64,000 bases of DNA from Sinorhizobium garamanticum (lineage in GTDB: Bacteria > Pseudomonadota > Alphaproteobacteria > Rhizobiales > Rhizobiaceae), in contig NZ_CP120373.1 of assembly GCF_029892065.1 (NCBI RefSeq), positions 1,361,501 to 1,425,500 on the forward strand. The letters run 5' to 3'. Below, piece after piece: positions 1-10,716 of this stretch. The notes beneath the pieces are model-generated. The model saw nothing but the letters and a program-made list of their open reading frames with translations. It searched no databases and was not told the DNA's origin. The first letter of the stretch is position 1. The number at the start of each line of letters is the position of its first letter. The position numbers and the translations under genes are program-made.

Positions 1-448
1 ACGCGCCAGCGGCGGTCGAATGGCCGGAGGGGAAGCTTTCGAACAACCACTCGCCGGTGAAGGGTGAGAGGCTGTAGGCGCCGTAATCGGCGAAGAGTTC
101 GGGGCGTGCGCGGCCGATCAGAAATTTGAGCCCATGCACGACCGTGCTCGCGGTTCCGACCGTCAGCAGGAAATAGGCGGACAGATTGCGCGCGGTTCGG
201 GCCTTGTGCCGAACCGCATCTTGGCTCGAGGCGCGTCGGGCAATGAAGGCGATGAGCAGCAGGAAGGCCGAGGCGTAGATCATCCAGGCGGCGCTACCGA
301 TATCGGTGATCGTCCGGTTGAAGTCGACGATCTCGTCTGGCAGGCCCTGCGCCCATTGCGACAGTTGCGGATCGAGAGGCGCAAGTGCCAGCACGAGGAT
401 TAACGTGGTCAGCAAGATCCAGCCGGTGGAAGCAAGCGCCTGGTTCAT
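1..448 (-). CDS. PAP2-family phosphatase, C-terminal part cut off by the window edge
   Basis: An open frame on the minus strand starts at ATG 448 and runs off position 1, giving 149 residues. The translation has an N-terminal hydrophobic segment (about residues 9-26), a second one (about 51-66), then KFLIGRARPE (about residues 111-120) and PSGHSTAAGA near the truncated end. These match the first two of the three PAP2 signature motifs (KxxxxxRP and PSGH); the third, SRxxxxxHxxxD, would lie beyond the edge. Family members are membrane phosphatases acting on lipid phosphates or undecaprenyl pyrophosphate; the substrate cannot be told here. Antisense frames over the same stretch are shadows. Confidence 0.85.
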   Translation of the reverse strand, partial: MNQALASTGWILLTTLILVLALAPLDPQLSQWAQGLPDEIVDFNRTITDIGSAAWMIYASAFLLLIAFIARRASSQDAVRHKARTARNLSAYFLLTVGTASTVVHGLKFLIGRARPELFADYGAYSLSPFTGEWLFESFPSGHSTAAGA

Positions 449-512
449 ATTTGCTCCGTCCTTTTCTTCCGCATGTGAAGGCGAGCGGGAGGAAATCAAG
501 ATGCCGCAATGA

Positions 513-545
513 AAAACACCCCCGAAGAGCTCTTCGGGGGTGTTT
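513..545. terminator. Perfect inverted-repeat terminator after leuB
   Basis: A perfect palindrome, AAACACCCCCGAAGAG followed directly by its complement, ends in TTT on both strands. It lies 48 bases past the leuB stop and 65 bases before the PAP2 start, so it should end leuB transcription and may work in both directions. Confidence 0.75.
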
Positions 546-593
546 GCTACGGAAACCGTCAGCTGCGATGGACGTTCGCCCCTGCCCGCCGGA

Positions 594-1706
594 TCAGGCC
601 GAAAGCGCCTTGAACTCGGCGAGGATCGCGTCGCCCATCTCGCCAGTGCCGACCTGGCGCGCGCCCTCGCCCATGATGTCGCCGGTGCGGATGCCTTTGT
701 CGAGCACGTTGGCGATCGCCCTTTCCAGGTTATCGGCTTCCTTCACGAGGTTGAAGGAATAGCGCAGGCACATGGCGAAGGAGGCAATCATGGCGATCGG
801 GTTGGCAATACCATTGCCGGCAATGTCCGGTGCCGAGCCGTGCACGGGCTCGTAGAGCGCCTTGCGCTTACCGGTCTTCGGATCAGGCGCGCCGAGCGAG
901 GCGGAGGGCAGCATACCGAGCGAGCCCGTCAGCATGGCGGCGACGTCGGACAACATGTCACCGAAGAGGTTGTCGGTGACGATCACGTCGAACTGCTTCG
1001 GCTGGCGCACCAGCTGCATGCCGCCGGCATCTGCCAGCATGTGCTCCAGCTGCACGTCGGCATATTTCGCCTTGTGCGTTTCGGTGACGACCTGGTTCCA
1101 GAGCACGCCGGATTTCATCACGTTGCGCTTTTCCATCGAGCAGACGCGGTTATTGCGCGTGCGGGCGAGCTCGAAGGCGACGCCGGCGATGCGCTCGATC
1201 TCGTAGGTGTCGTAGACCTGCGTGTCGATGCCGCGCTTCTGGCCGTTGCCGAGGTCGATGATCTCCTTCGGCTCGCCGAAATAGACGCCGCCGGTCAGTT
1301 CGCGCACGATCAGAATATCGAGGCCTTCGACCAGCTCCGGTTTCAAAGACGAGGCGTTGGCAAGCGCCGGATAGCAGATGGCGGGCCTCAGATTGGCGAA
1401 GAGCTCCAGATCCTTGCGCAGGCGCAGGAGGCCGGCTTCCGGGCGCACCTCGTAGGGTACCGTATCCCACTTCGGTCCGCCGACCGCGCCGAAGAGCACG
1501 GCATCGGCGGCGAGCGCCTTCGCCATGTCCCCTTCCGAAATCGCTGCGCCATGGGCGTCATAGGCCGAGCCGCCCACAAGGCCCTCATCCGTCACGAAAC
1601 CGGCATTAAGCTCGGCATTCATGTAGGCGATGATTTTGCGGACTTCCGCCATGGCTTCCGGGCCGATGCCGTCGCCGGGCAGAAGGAAGAGATTGCGCAC
1701 AGTCAT
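594..1706 (-). CDS. leuB: 3-isopropylmalate dehydrogenase LeuB
   Basis: LeuB oxidises and decarboxylates 3-isopropylmalate to 2-oxoisocaproate with NAD+ in leucine biosynthesis (cytoplasm). The 370-residue product begins [17 protein letters not shown] and ends with the family block [15 protein letters not shown]. It contains the substrate-binding [13 protein letters not shown] region and the metal-binding [10 protein letters not shown] segment. ATG 1706 is chosen over longer frames because AGAAGGAC lies just upstream and LeuB proteins start at this point. A strong palindromic terminator follows at 513-545. It is divergent from the LysE exporter gene at 1880. Confidence 0.97.
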   Translation of the reverse strand: MTVRNLFLLPGDGIGPEAMAEVRKIIAYMNAELNAGFVTDEGLVGGSAYDAHGAAISEGDMAKALAADAVLFGAVGGPKWDTVPYEVRPEAGLLRLRKDLELFANLRPAICYPALANASSLKPELVEGLDILIVRELTGGVYFGEPKEIIDLGNGQKRGIDTQVYDTYEIERIAGVAFELARTRNNRVCSMEKRNVMKSGVLWNQVVTETHKAKYADVQLEHMLADAGGMQLVRQPKQFDVIVTDNLFGDMLSDVAAMLTGSLGMLPSASLGAPDPKTGKRKALYEPVHGSAPDIAGNGIANPIAMIASFAMCLRYSFNLVKEADNLERAIANVLDKGIRTGDIMGEGARQVGTGEMGDAILAEFKALSA

Positions 1707-1879
1707 GGAAAGTCCTTCTCGAGGGGAAAACTCGCGCGCGTTCTTAGCGCAACTTCGTATCGAGGGAAATCTTTGTGACGAAAGAATTGTGCGCGCCGGC
1801 TCACCCACCCCTTCCCGTTTCCGCTTGACGGAATCACGCGCGGACGCTCGAATGGCCGGATTGCAACCGGGGATTCGAG

Positions 1880-2521
1880 ATGTCCGAGACGCTTCTTGTC
1901 GGTGCCTTTCTCGCAGCGCTTTCCTATACGCTGATCCCCGGCCCCGCCTTTCTGGCGCTGCTGGGCATCGGTGCCGGCCAGGGCCGGAAGGCCGGCGCGC
2001 TGTTCATGGGCGGGCATCTCGCCGGCGACATTGTCTGGTCGACACTGGCGCTTGTTGCGATCGTCGGTGCGCGATCGATCGGCACGGCGATCTTCGATGT
2101 TCTCGGCCTTTTCTGCGGCGGCTACCTCGCCTGGATCGGTTGGACTGCCCTTCGGGCCCGGCCGAAGGGCGAGAACCGCGCCCTGCTGACGGTGGAGCGA
2201 CCGCTGCGCCGCGGCCTGATTTTCGGGCTCACCAATCCCAAAGGCTATCCGGTGGCACTGGCAACGTTCACGGCGCTGCTTGCCGGTTCCGCCAATGCGC
2301 TCGAGTTCAACGCGTTGCCGATGCTGCTCGCCGTGTCGCTGGTCGGGTTCCTCGTCGCCGACCTGATTTTGATCGCGATCATTGGCGCGTCCGTCGTTCG
2401 CCGCTTCTATCGCCGTCACGAGCTGGCCATTGTCCGGCTCTCCGGCCTCCTGTTCATCGGCTTCGCCGCGCAGGCGGTATGGCATGCGGCGCCCGGTCTT
2501 TTCGGCGTGCGCAAGCCTTGA
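1880..2521 (+). CDS. LysE/RhtB-family amino-acid exporter
   Basis: A 213-residue protein of about six hydrophobic helices with the LysE signature near the N-terminus ([20 protein letters not shown]) and the conserved [14 protein letters not shown] segment in the middle. LysE/RhtB proteins export amino acids or their derivatives across the inner membrane. The substrate is not predictable from sequence. It starts 173 bases from the divergent leuB start, but I see no operator that would tie the two together. The M3 peptidase gene follows 91 bases downstream on the same strand. Confidence 0.85.
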   Translation: MSETLLVGAFLAALSYTLIPGPAFLALLGIGAGQGRKAGALFMGGHLAGDIVWSTLALVAIVGARSIGTAIFDVLGLFCGGYLAWIGWTALRARPKGENRALLTVERPLRRGLIFGLTNPKGYPVALATFTALLAGSANALEFNALPMLLAVSLVGFLVADLILIAIIGASVVRRFYRRHELAIVRLSGLLFIGFAAQAVWHAAPGLFGVRKP

Positions 2522-2612
2522 CGTCGGTCAGATTGCCAACCACTTCAAACGTCTCCGCCGGCACGCCGACGCTCTCCTGCGTCCGCCGGTCCTGCATGCG
2601 AAAGGAATCCCG

Positions 2613-4700
2613 ATGACTGCAAGCGCCTCGCTCAACCCTGCCCTGGTGAACTGGACCGGACACGAAGGCCTGCCGCGCTTCGATGCGGTGAAGGACGAAG
2701 ATTTCGCACCCGCCTTCGACGCTGCGCTCGCAGCCCACGAAGCCGAAATCGATGCGATCGCCCAAAATCCGGAACCGCCGACTTTCGAAAATACGGTCGT
2801 CGCCCTCGAAATCGCTGGAGACGAGCTTTCGCGTGTCTCGGCGCTTTTCTGGAACAAGGCCGGCGCCCATACCAACGACGTGATCCAGGCGCTCGAGCGC
2901 GAGATCGCGCCGAAGATGTCGCGGCACTATTCGAAGATCGGCATGAATCCGGCCCTGTTCAGCCGCATTGACACATTGTGGGAGAAGCGCGAAGAGCTCG
3001 GCCTCGATCTTGAGGCGACGCGCGTCCTCGAACGACACTGGAAGGGCTTCGTCAAGTCCGGCGCCAAGCTCGACAAGCCTGAGCAGGAGCGGCTTGCCGC
3101 CATCAACGAGAATCTTGCCGGCCTCGGCGCCAAGTTCGGCCAGAACGTGCTTGCCGACGAGAAGAACTGGGCGCTGTTGCTGACGAGCGACGAGGAACTC
3201 GCCGGTCTTCCGGAATTCCTCAAGGATGCCATGGCGGCCGCCGCCCGCGACCGAGGCGAAGAGGGCAAATACGCGGTTACCCTGTCTCGCTCGATCATCG
3301 AGCCGTTCCTGACCTTCTCCGACAATCGCGAGCTTCGCGAGCAGGCATTCAGGGCCTGGACGGCCCGCGGTGAAAACGGCGGTGAGACCGACAATCTCGG
3401 CATTATCGCCGAGACGCTGGCGCTCCGGGCCGAGAAGGCAAAGCTGCTTGGATACGAGAATTTCGCGTCCTTGAAGCTCGACGACACCATGGCAAAGACC
3501 CCTGATGCTGTGAACGGCCTCTTGATGCAGGTCTGGGAGAAGGCAGTGGCTCGCGCCCGCGAGGAGGCGGCGGATCTTGCCAAAGTGATCGCCGCTGAAG
3601 GCCGCAATCACGAGGTCATGCCCTGGGATTGGCGCCACTATGCGGAAAAACTGCGCGCCGAAAGGTTCAGCTTCTCGGAAAGCGAGCTGAAGCCCTATCT
3701 CCAGCTTGAGAAGATCATCGATGCCTGCTTCGATGTCGCCCGTCGCCTCTTCGGCGTGACGGCCACGGAGAAGAAAGGCGTTCCCGCCTATCATCCCGAT
3801 GTCCGCGTCTTCGAGATCCGCGACGCGTCCGGCAAGCTGGTCGCGCTGTTCCTCGGCGACTACTTCGCCCGTTCCTCCAAGCGTTCCGGCGCCTGGATGA
3901 GTTCCTTCCAGTCGCAGCACAGGCTCAAACTGAAGAATGGCGACATCGGCGAAATTCCGATCGTCTACAATGTCTGCAACTTCGCAAAGCCCGCCGACGG
4001 CAAGCCGGCCCTGCTCTCGATCGACGATGCGCGCACGCTGTTCCACGAATTCGGCCATGCCCTCCACGGCATGCTCTCCAACGTCACCTATCCTTCCGTA
4101 GCGGGCACCGGCGTTTCGCGTGATTTCGTCGAGCTGCCTTCGCAGCTTTTTGAACATTGGCTGACCGTGCCGGACATTCTCAAGACCTACGCGGTGCATT
4201 ATCAGAGCGGCGAGCCCATGCCTCAGGCCTTGCTCGACAAGGTGCTGGCGGCGAGAACCTTCAATTCCGGCTTCGCCACCGTCGAATTCACCTCCTCGGC
4301 GCTGGTCGACATGGCCTATCACACCGCGGAAACCATCGCCGAGCCGATGGCCCTGGAAGCGGCGACGCTGGAAAAGATCGGCATGCCGAAATCGATCGTC
4401 ATGCGCCACCGCAGCCCGCATTTCCTGCATGTCTTTTCGGGCGACGGTTATTCCGCCGGCTACTATTCCTACATGTGGTCGGAGGTGCTCGACGCCGACG
4501 CCTTCGCCGCCTTCGAGGAAACCGGCAATCCGTTCGATCTTGAGACCGCGCGGAAGCTCAAGGACAACATCTATTCGGTCGGCGGTGCCGTCGATCCGGA
4601 GGACGCCTACAAAGCCTTCCGTGGCAAGCTGCCGAATCCGGATGCGATGCTGAAGAAGAAGGGACTGGCGGCTGTAGCGCCGCCCTCGCCTGCCACTTAG
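2613..4700 (+). CDS. M3-family metallopeptidase (oligopeptidase A / dipeptidyl carboxypeptidase type)
   Basis: A 695-residue cytosolic zinc peptidase that cleaves short peptides. The zinc motif HEFGH is at residues 478-482 in the context LFHEFGHALHGML, and the upstream AFRAWTARGENGGETDN region and the DDARTLFHEF lead-in are typical of M3. The length fits the OpdA/Dcp group. ATG 2613, with GAAAGGAATC upstream, is preferred to an upstream in-frame start that lies inside the LysE gene. It is convergent with the DUF993 gene and separated from it by a palindromic repeat. Confidence 0.92.
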   Translation: MTASASLNPALVNWTGHEGLPRFDAVKDEDFAPAFDAALAAHEAEIDAIAQNPEPPTFENTVVALEIAGDELSRVSALFWNKAGAHTNDVIQALEREIAPKMSRHYSKIGMNPALFSRIDTLWEKREELGLDLEATRVLERHWKGFVKSGAKLDKPEQERLAAINENLAGLGAKFGQNVLADEKNWALLLTSDEELAGLPEFLKDAMAAAARDRGEEGKYAVTLSRSIIEPFLTFSDNRELREQAFRAWTARGENGGETDNLGIIAETLALRAEKAKLLGYENFASLKLDDTMAKTPDAVNGLLMQVWEKAVARAREEAADLAKVIAAEGRNHEVMPWDWRHYAEKLRAERFSFSESELKPYLQLEKIIDACFDVARRLFGVTATEKKGVPAYHPDVRVFEIRDASGKLVALFLGDYFARSSKRSGAWMSSFQSQHRLKLKNGDIGEIPIVYNVCNFAKPADGKPALLSIDDARTLFHEFGHALHGMLSNVTYPSVAGTGVSRDFVELPSQLFEHWLTVPDILKTYAVHYQSGEPMPQALLDKVLAARTFNSGFATVEFTSSALVDMAYHTAETIAEPMALEAATLEKIGMPKSIVMRHRSPHFLHVFSGDGYSAGYYSYMWSEVLDADAFAAFEETGNPFDLETARKLKDNIYSVGGAVDPEDAYKAFRGKLPNPDAMLKKKGLAAVAPPSPAT

Positions 4701-4746
4701 ATCAGGATGATTTTAGGTCGATCATAAACGTGGACGATTCTAATAA

Positions 4747-4799
4747 GTTAGAGCGGGATGCGGGCGGAAACCGCTTACACTTTTCCTCGTCCCGCCCTA
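4747..4799. repeat. Rhizobial intergenic palindrome (GCGGGATGCGG type), copy 1
   Basis: The sequence opens TTAGAGCGGGATGCGGGCGG and closes with CGTCCCGCCCTA, with an inner GCGG...CCGC stem. A close copy sits at 28734-28778 and a diverged one at 46670-46735. The element fills the gap between two convergent genes, and its right end supplies the TAG stop codon of the DUF993 gene (4797-4799). It may act as a terminator for both genes. Confidence 0.7.
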
Positions 4800-5969
4800 G
4801 TCCGCCTGTTCGACGCCGAGGACGGCGAGAAAATTCTGCATCCGTGCAGCCGCCAGTTCCGGCTTGTCGAGCACATTGGCCCGGTCGGCGAGGCGGAAGA
4901 CGTCGGCATAGTGGAGAAGTCCGCGGGCGGACTGCAGGCCTGCCGGCAGGGTGAAATGGCGCTGGTGGCCGTTCAGCCAGGCGAGGAAGACGACGCCGGC
5001 CTTGTAGTATTGCGTCGGCGCCTCAAAGATCTTGCGCGACAAGGGCACGGTCGGCTCGATCACACCGCGGAAGGTGGTGACATCGCCCTCTGTCAAGGCG
5101 GCAAGCGCCTTCGAAGCCGAGGGCGCCACGGCGTCGAAAATACCGAGCAGCGCATGGCTGTACTTCTGGCCGTCCCCTTCGATCAGTTCCGCGTAGTTGA
5201 AATCGTCGCCGGTGAAGCAGAGCACGCCCTCCGGAAGGCCGTTGCGCAGCGCGACTTCCTTGGCGTTGTCGAGCAACGATATCTTGATGCCTTCGACCTT
5301 GGCGCTGTTGTCGGAGATGATCGACAGCACCGTTTCAAGCGCTTCCTCGAAATTCTCCGATCCCCAATATCCCCTTAGCTGCGGGTCGAACATGTCGCCG
5401 AGCCAGTGCAGCACGACCTTGTCCTTGGCCTGGCGCAGGATATGGCCGTAGACACGACGGTAGTCGTCGGCCGATCGTGCAACGCGGGCCAGAGCACGGC
5501 TTGCCATCATGATCGCGCGGCCGCCCTCAGCCTCGACGAAGCCGATCTGCTCCTCATAGGCGGCGATGACGTCCTCGATCAAGCGCGCCGCGTCGGGAGA
5601 AAGATGGTCGGTGCCGGCGCCGCAGGCGAGATCGGCGCCCGCAACGCTTTTGGCCTCGGCAAGCGAACGGCGGATCAACTCCTGCGCGTCCGGCCAGGCA
5701 AGACCCATGCCGCGCTGGGCAGTGTCCATCGCTTCGGCGATGCGGAAGCCGAGGCTCCAGAGGTGATGGCGAAAGGCCATCGTCGCTTCCCAGTCGATTG
5801 CCGGCCTTCCCCAAGGATCGCTGTCGCGCTGCGGATCGGAAACGACATGCGCGGCCGCGTAGGCGATGCGGTTGAAGGTCGGCACCGTGCCTGGCCGGGC
5901 GATCGGCGTTCCCTGGAGCCGGTAGTGTTCGAGCGAGCCGTCTTGGCGCGGCAGGAGCAGGCTGGTCAT
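4797..5969 (-). CDS. DUF993 protein, dihydrodipicolinate synthase-like TIM barrel
   Basis: A 390-residue protein matching the DUF993 family, which is annotated as DHDPS-like (class I lyase/aldolase fold). The segment VEGIKISLLDN puts Lys229 where DHDPS/NAL enzymes have their Schiff-base lysine (GIKDS), so an aldolase or lyase role is plausible but unproven. ATG 5969 has an excellent GAGGAGGAT ribosome-binding site. The gene diverges from a LacI regulator, and a matching operator lies about 40 bases before its start, which links it to the downstream CoA-transferase, crotonase and ALDH genes. Its stop codon lies within an intergenic repeat. It is not the cell's DapA: the length and N-terminus differ. 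Confidence 0.8.
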   Translation of the reverse strand: MTSLLLPRQDGSLEHYRLQGTPIARPGTVPTFNRIAYAAAHVVSDPQRDSDPWGRPAIDWEATMAFRHHLWSLGFRIAEAMDTAQRGMGLAWPDAQELIRRSLAEAKSVAGADLACGAGTDHLSPDAARLIEDVIAAYEEQIGFVEAEGGRAIMMASRALARVARSADDYRRVYGHILRQAKDKVVLHWLGDMFDPQLRGYWGSENFEEALETVLSIISDNSAKVEGIKISLLDNAKEVALRNGLPEGVLCFTGDDFNYAELIEGDGQKYSHALLGIFDAVAPSASKALAALTEGDVTTFRGVIEPTVPLSRKIFEAPTQYYKAGVVFLAWLNGHQRHFTLPAGLQSARGLLHYADVFRLADRANVLDKPELAAARMQNFLAVLGVEQAD

Positions 5970-5999
5970 GAGCGGGTATCCTCCTCAGGTTTGCGCCAT

Positions 6000-6028
6000 G
6001 GGATAATTTAGAACGTTCCAAATATCAA
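6000..6028 (-). promoter_or_regulatory. Promoter with embedded LacI-type operator for the DUF993 gene
   Basis: On the minus strand TTGATA (6028-6023) is followed, 17 bases on, by TATCCC (6005-6000), with the near-palindrome TTTGGAACGTTCTAAA (6023-6008) between them. The same operator core recurs at 6224-6241 and 20344-20363. The -10 match is poor, so the promoter call is weaker than the operator call. Confidence 0.55.
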
Positions 6029-6216
6029 GGTCGAAAATCATCCGTCGTATCTGATTATGATTGGTTTGGATCTCGCCAAGGATCCGTCGCCATTCGCGCG
6101 GAAGGGTTGTCGCGCAGCTTAAACCACGGAAGTGATGACAATATTGCCGTCTGTTGTCGCGTTGTCTGGTTCTCGAGAGCCGGATGCGGGTCGCTGAAAA
6201 AGTGAACGAAAGCCTC

Positions 6217-6246
6217 TTGACGAAATTGGAACGTTCCAATTATTAA
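6217..6246 (+). promoter_or_regulatory. Promoter and 18-bp perfect palindromic operator of the first LacI gene
   Basis: TTGACG (6217-6222) and TATTAA (6241-6246) are spaced by 18 bases that hold the perfect palindrome AATTGGAACGTTCCAATT (6224-6241). An operator between -35 and -10 predicts direct repression, and its place before the regulator's own gene predicts autoregulation. Confidence 0.75.
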
Positions 6247-6283
6247 GAACGAAAGAGATGAAATGGCGGTCGGGAGGATATTA

Positions 6284-8325
<2,042 letters not shown>

Positions 8326-8330
8326 ATTCC

Positions 8331-9944
8331 ATGAACAAGCATATTTCACCGGCGGAAGCGGCAGCCCTGATACCGGACGGCGCGGTCGTCTCGGTCTCCT
8401 CCTCAAGCGGACTCGGCTGCCCGGACCTGACGCTGAAGGCGATCGGCGAGCGTTTCGACGCGACCGGCCACCCGCGTGACCTGACGACGCTGCATCCGAT
8501 CGCAGCCGGCGACATGAGTGGGATCAAGGGCGTCGACTACATCGCCAAGAAGGGCCTGCTGAAAAGGATCATCGGTGGCTCCTATCCCTCCGGCCCGTCG
8601 AGTGCCGAGCCGCCGCTGATCTGGCAGCTGATCGGGGCCAACGAAGTGGCGGCCTACAACATTCCTTCCGGCATTCTCTTCGACATGCATCGCGAAGCGG
8701 CGGCGAAACGCCCGGGTGTCATGACCAAGGTAGGGCTCGATACCTTCGTCGACCCGTCGCGCGAAGGCTGCGCCATGAACGCGTCCGCTGCGGCGGAGCC
8801 GGTGGTGAAGAAGATTAGCTTCGAGGGCGAGGACTGGCTTTATTTCAAGGCGATCGCGCCTCAGGTGGCGATCATCCGGGCGACGACGGCGGACGAGCGC
8901 GGAAACCTCACCTACGAACATGAGGGCGCCTATCTCGGCGGGCTCGATCAGGCGCTCGCCGCCCGCAACAACGGCGGTATCGTCATTGCCCAGGTCAAAC
9001 GCATCACCAAGGAAGGCTCGCTGAAGCCCCATGACGTGCGCGTGCCGGGCGTGCTGGTCGACTATGTGGTCGTCGATCCGGACCAGAAGCAGACGACGCA
9101 AACACTTTACGATCCCGCCATTTCTGGCGAGATCTTCCGCCCGCTCGACAGCTTTCGCGTTCCCGAATTCAGCATCCAGAAGGTAATCGCCCGCCGCGTC
9201 GCGCAGGAACTCGAAACGGGGAGTGCGGTCAATCTCGGCTTCGGTATCTCCGCCAACGTACCGCGCATCCTGCTGGAGGAAGGCCTGCACGGCGCGGTCA
9301 CCTGGGTGATCGAGCAGGGGGCGGTTGGCGGCGTGCCGCTCCTCGACTTCGCCTTTGGCTGCGCGTCGAATGCCGACGCCTTCATGCCGTCTCCTTACCA
9401 GTTCACCTATTTCCAGGGCGCGGGCTTCGATGCCTCGCTGCTCTCGTTCCTGGAAATCGACCGCACCGGATCGGTCAACGTGTCGAAGCTCAGCTTCCGC
9501 CCGCACGTGACGGCCGGCGCCGGTGGCTTCGTCGACATCACCGCGCGGGCGAAGAAGATCGTCTTCTCGGGCATGTTCAACGCCGGCGCGAAACTCTCGG
9601 TTGCCGACGGCAGGCTTGTCATCGAAAGGGAAGGCAAGCTGAAGAAACTCGTCAATGCGGTCGAGCACGTCACCTTCTCCGGCCGCCGCGCGGTCGAGCA
9701 GGGGCAGGACATCACCTATGTGACCGAGCGCTCAGTGATGAAGCTGACGCCCGACGGCATCGTGCTCACCGAAATCGCCCCCGGCGCGGACCTGCAGGAA
9801 CATATCCTCGACCAGTCGGAATTTCCGCTGATCGTCTCCGACCAGCTGAAGCAGATGGATAGCGCGCTGTTCAACGAGGCGCCGCTCGGTCTGACGCTGC
9901 CGGCGAAGGCCGCGCGGAAAATTGCGGGAGGCGCGCATGGCTGA
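8331..9944 (+). CDS. Acyl-CoA:carboxylate CoA-transferase (YdiF/propionate CoA-transferase type)
   Basis: A 537-residue single-chain CoA-transferase with both halves fused, as in the YdiF/PCT family. The N-terminal half starts SPAEAAALIPDGAVVSVSS, and the C-terminal half carries the active-site region VIEQGAVGGVPLLDF with the candidate catalytic Glu328. The enzyme moves CoA from an acyl-CoA onto a free acid; here it would activate a pathway acid before the crotonase step. The start ATG 8331 is five bases past the preceding gene; its ribosome-binding site is weak. The last eight bases overlap the enoyl-CoA hydratase gene. Confidence 0.88.
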   Translation: MNKHISPAEAAALIPDGAVVSVSSSSGLGCPDLTLKAIGERFDATGHPRDLTTLHPIAAGDMSGIKGVDYIAKKGLLKRIIGGSYPSGPSSAEPPLIWQLIGANEVAAYNIPSGILFDMHREAAAKRPGVMTKVGLDTFVDPSREGCAMNASAAAEPVVKKISFEGEDWLYFKAIAPQVAIIRATTADERGNLTYEHEGAYLGGLDQALAARNNGGIVIAQVKRITKEGSLKPHDVRVPGVLVDYVVVDPDQKQTTQTLYDPAISGEIFRPLDSFRVPEFSIQKVIARRVAQELETGSAVNLGFGISANVPRILLEEGLHGAVTWVIEQGAVGGVPLLDFAFGCASNADAFMPSPYQFTYFQGAGFDASLLSFLEIDRTGSVNVSKLSFRPHVTAGAGGFVDITARAKKIVFSGMFNAGAKLSVADGRLVIEREGKLKKLVNAVEHVTFSGRRAVEQGQDITYVTERSVMKLTPDGIVLTEIAPGADLQEHILDQSEFPLIVSDQLKQMDSALFNEAPLGLTLPAKAARKIAGGAHG

Positions 9945-10716
9945 CGAACGCATTCGGATCGAGGTCGAAGGCGCGGTCGCGATCATGACCGTGTCGAGGC
10001 CCGAAAAACTCAACGCCTTCGACATCGATATGCTGAAGGCGCTCGCTGCCGCCTGCGATGCGGTCGAGGCGAACCGCAATGTGCGCGTCGTGATCCTGAC
10101 CGGTGAGGGCAAGGCCTTTTCCGCCGGCGGCGACATCAGGGCCTGGGGCGGCATGGATGCCGCTGCTTTCGGCCACGAATGGGTGCGCTTCGGCCACCGT
10201 GTCTTCGAGCGGCTTGCCACCTTGCGCATGCCGGTGATCGCGGCGCTCAACGGCCACGCGCTTGGCGGCGGGCTGGAACTGGCGGCGGCCGCGGATATCC
10301 GCATCGCCGAAAAACAGGCGAAGATCGGCCTCCCCGAAACAAGCCTCGGCATGGTGCCTGGCTGGTCTGGCACGCAGCGCCTGATCTCCCGCTTCGGTGC
10401 GCAGATCGTGCGGCGCATGGTGCTCGGCGGCGAGATGTTCTCCGCAGAGGAGGCGAGGGCAGAAGGGCTGGTCGATGCCGTGGTCGAGACCGGCACGGTC
10501 ATGGTCGCGGCCCGGGACTACGCCGCCCGCATCGCGACACGCGGGCCGGCGGCGCTCGAAATATCGAAACTGATGATCGCTTCGGCGAACGGGGAGGACA
10601 ATGGCGCGGCGGTCGAGGCGCTCGGCTCGATCCTTGTGGCCAAGACCGGCGATCTCAAGGAGGGCGTCGCAGCCTTCAGCGAAAAGCGCGAAGCGCGCTT
10701 CAAGGGAGAATGGTGA
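9937..10716 (+). CDS. Enoyl-CoA hydratase/isomerase family protein (crotonase)
   Basis: A 259-residue crotonase-fold protein. The oxyanion-hole regions are FSAGGDIRAW and NGHALGGGLELAAAADIRIA, followed by GLPETSLGMVPGWSGTQRL. The Glu of LPETSLG sits where one catalytic glutamate of hydratases is found. It probably acts on a CoA thioester made by the upstream CoA-transferase. ATG 9937 follows GGGAGGC and overlaps the preceding stop; its own stop shares a base with the next start. The exact reaction (hydratase, isomerase or lyase) is open. Confidence 0.88.
   Translation: MADERIRIEVEGAVAIMTVSRPEKLNAFDIDMLKALAAACDAVEANRNVRVVILTGEGKAFSAGGDIRAWGGMDAAAFGHEWVRFGHRVFERLATLRMPVIAALNGHALGGGLELAAAADIRIAEKQAKIGLPETSLGMVPGWSGTQRLISRFGAQIVRRMVLGGEMFSAEEARAEGLVDAVVETGTVMVAARDYAARIATRGPAALEISKLMIASANGEDNGAAVEALGSILVAKTGDLKEGVAAFSEKREARFKGEW

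Larger units (their letters stand above)
5970..6283. other. Divergent regulatory region between the DUF993 and first LacI genes
   Basis: This 314-base gap holds two LacI-type operators, one next to each gene, about 215 bases apart. I see no credible small gene in it: the short frames present lack ribosome-binding sites. The spacing could allow looping between the two operators, which is an inference only. Confidence 0.6.

Noticed and set aside
540..1778. 412-residue plus-strand frame opposite leuB
   Set aside because: It is the antisense shadow of leuB, rich in Arg, His and Gly, with no family motif or ribosome-binding site.
2454..4430. 658-residue minus-strand frame opposite the M3 peptidase
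   Set aside because: Shadow of a long GC-biased gene whose true frame has the zinc motif.
4797..5969. Calling the DUF993 gene dapA
   Set aside because: Only the Schiff-base lysine context resembles DHDPS; length, N-terminus and operon context differ.
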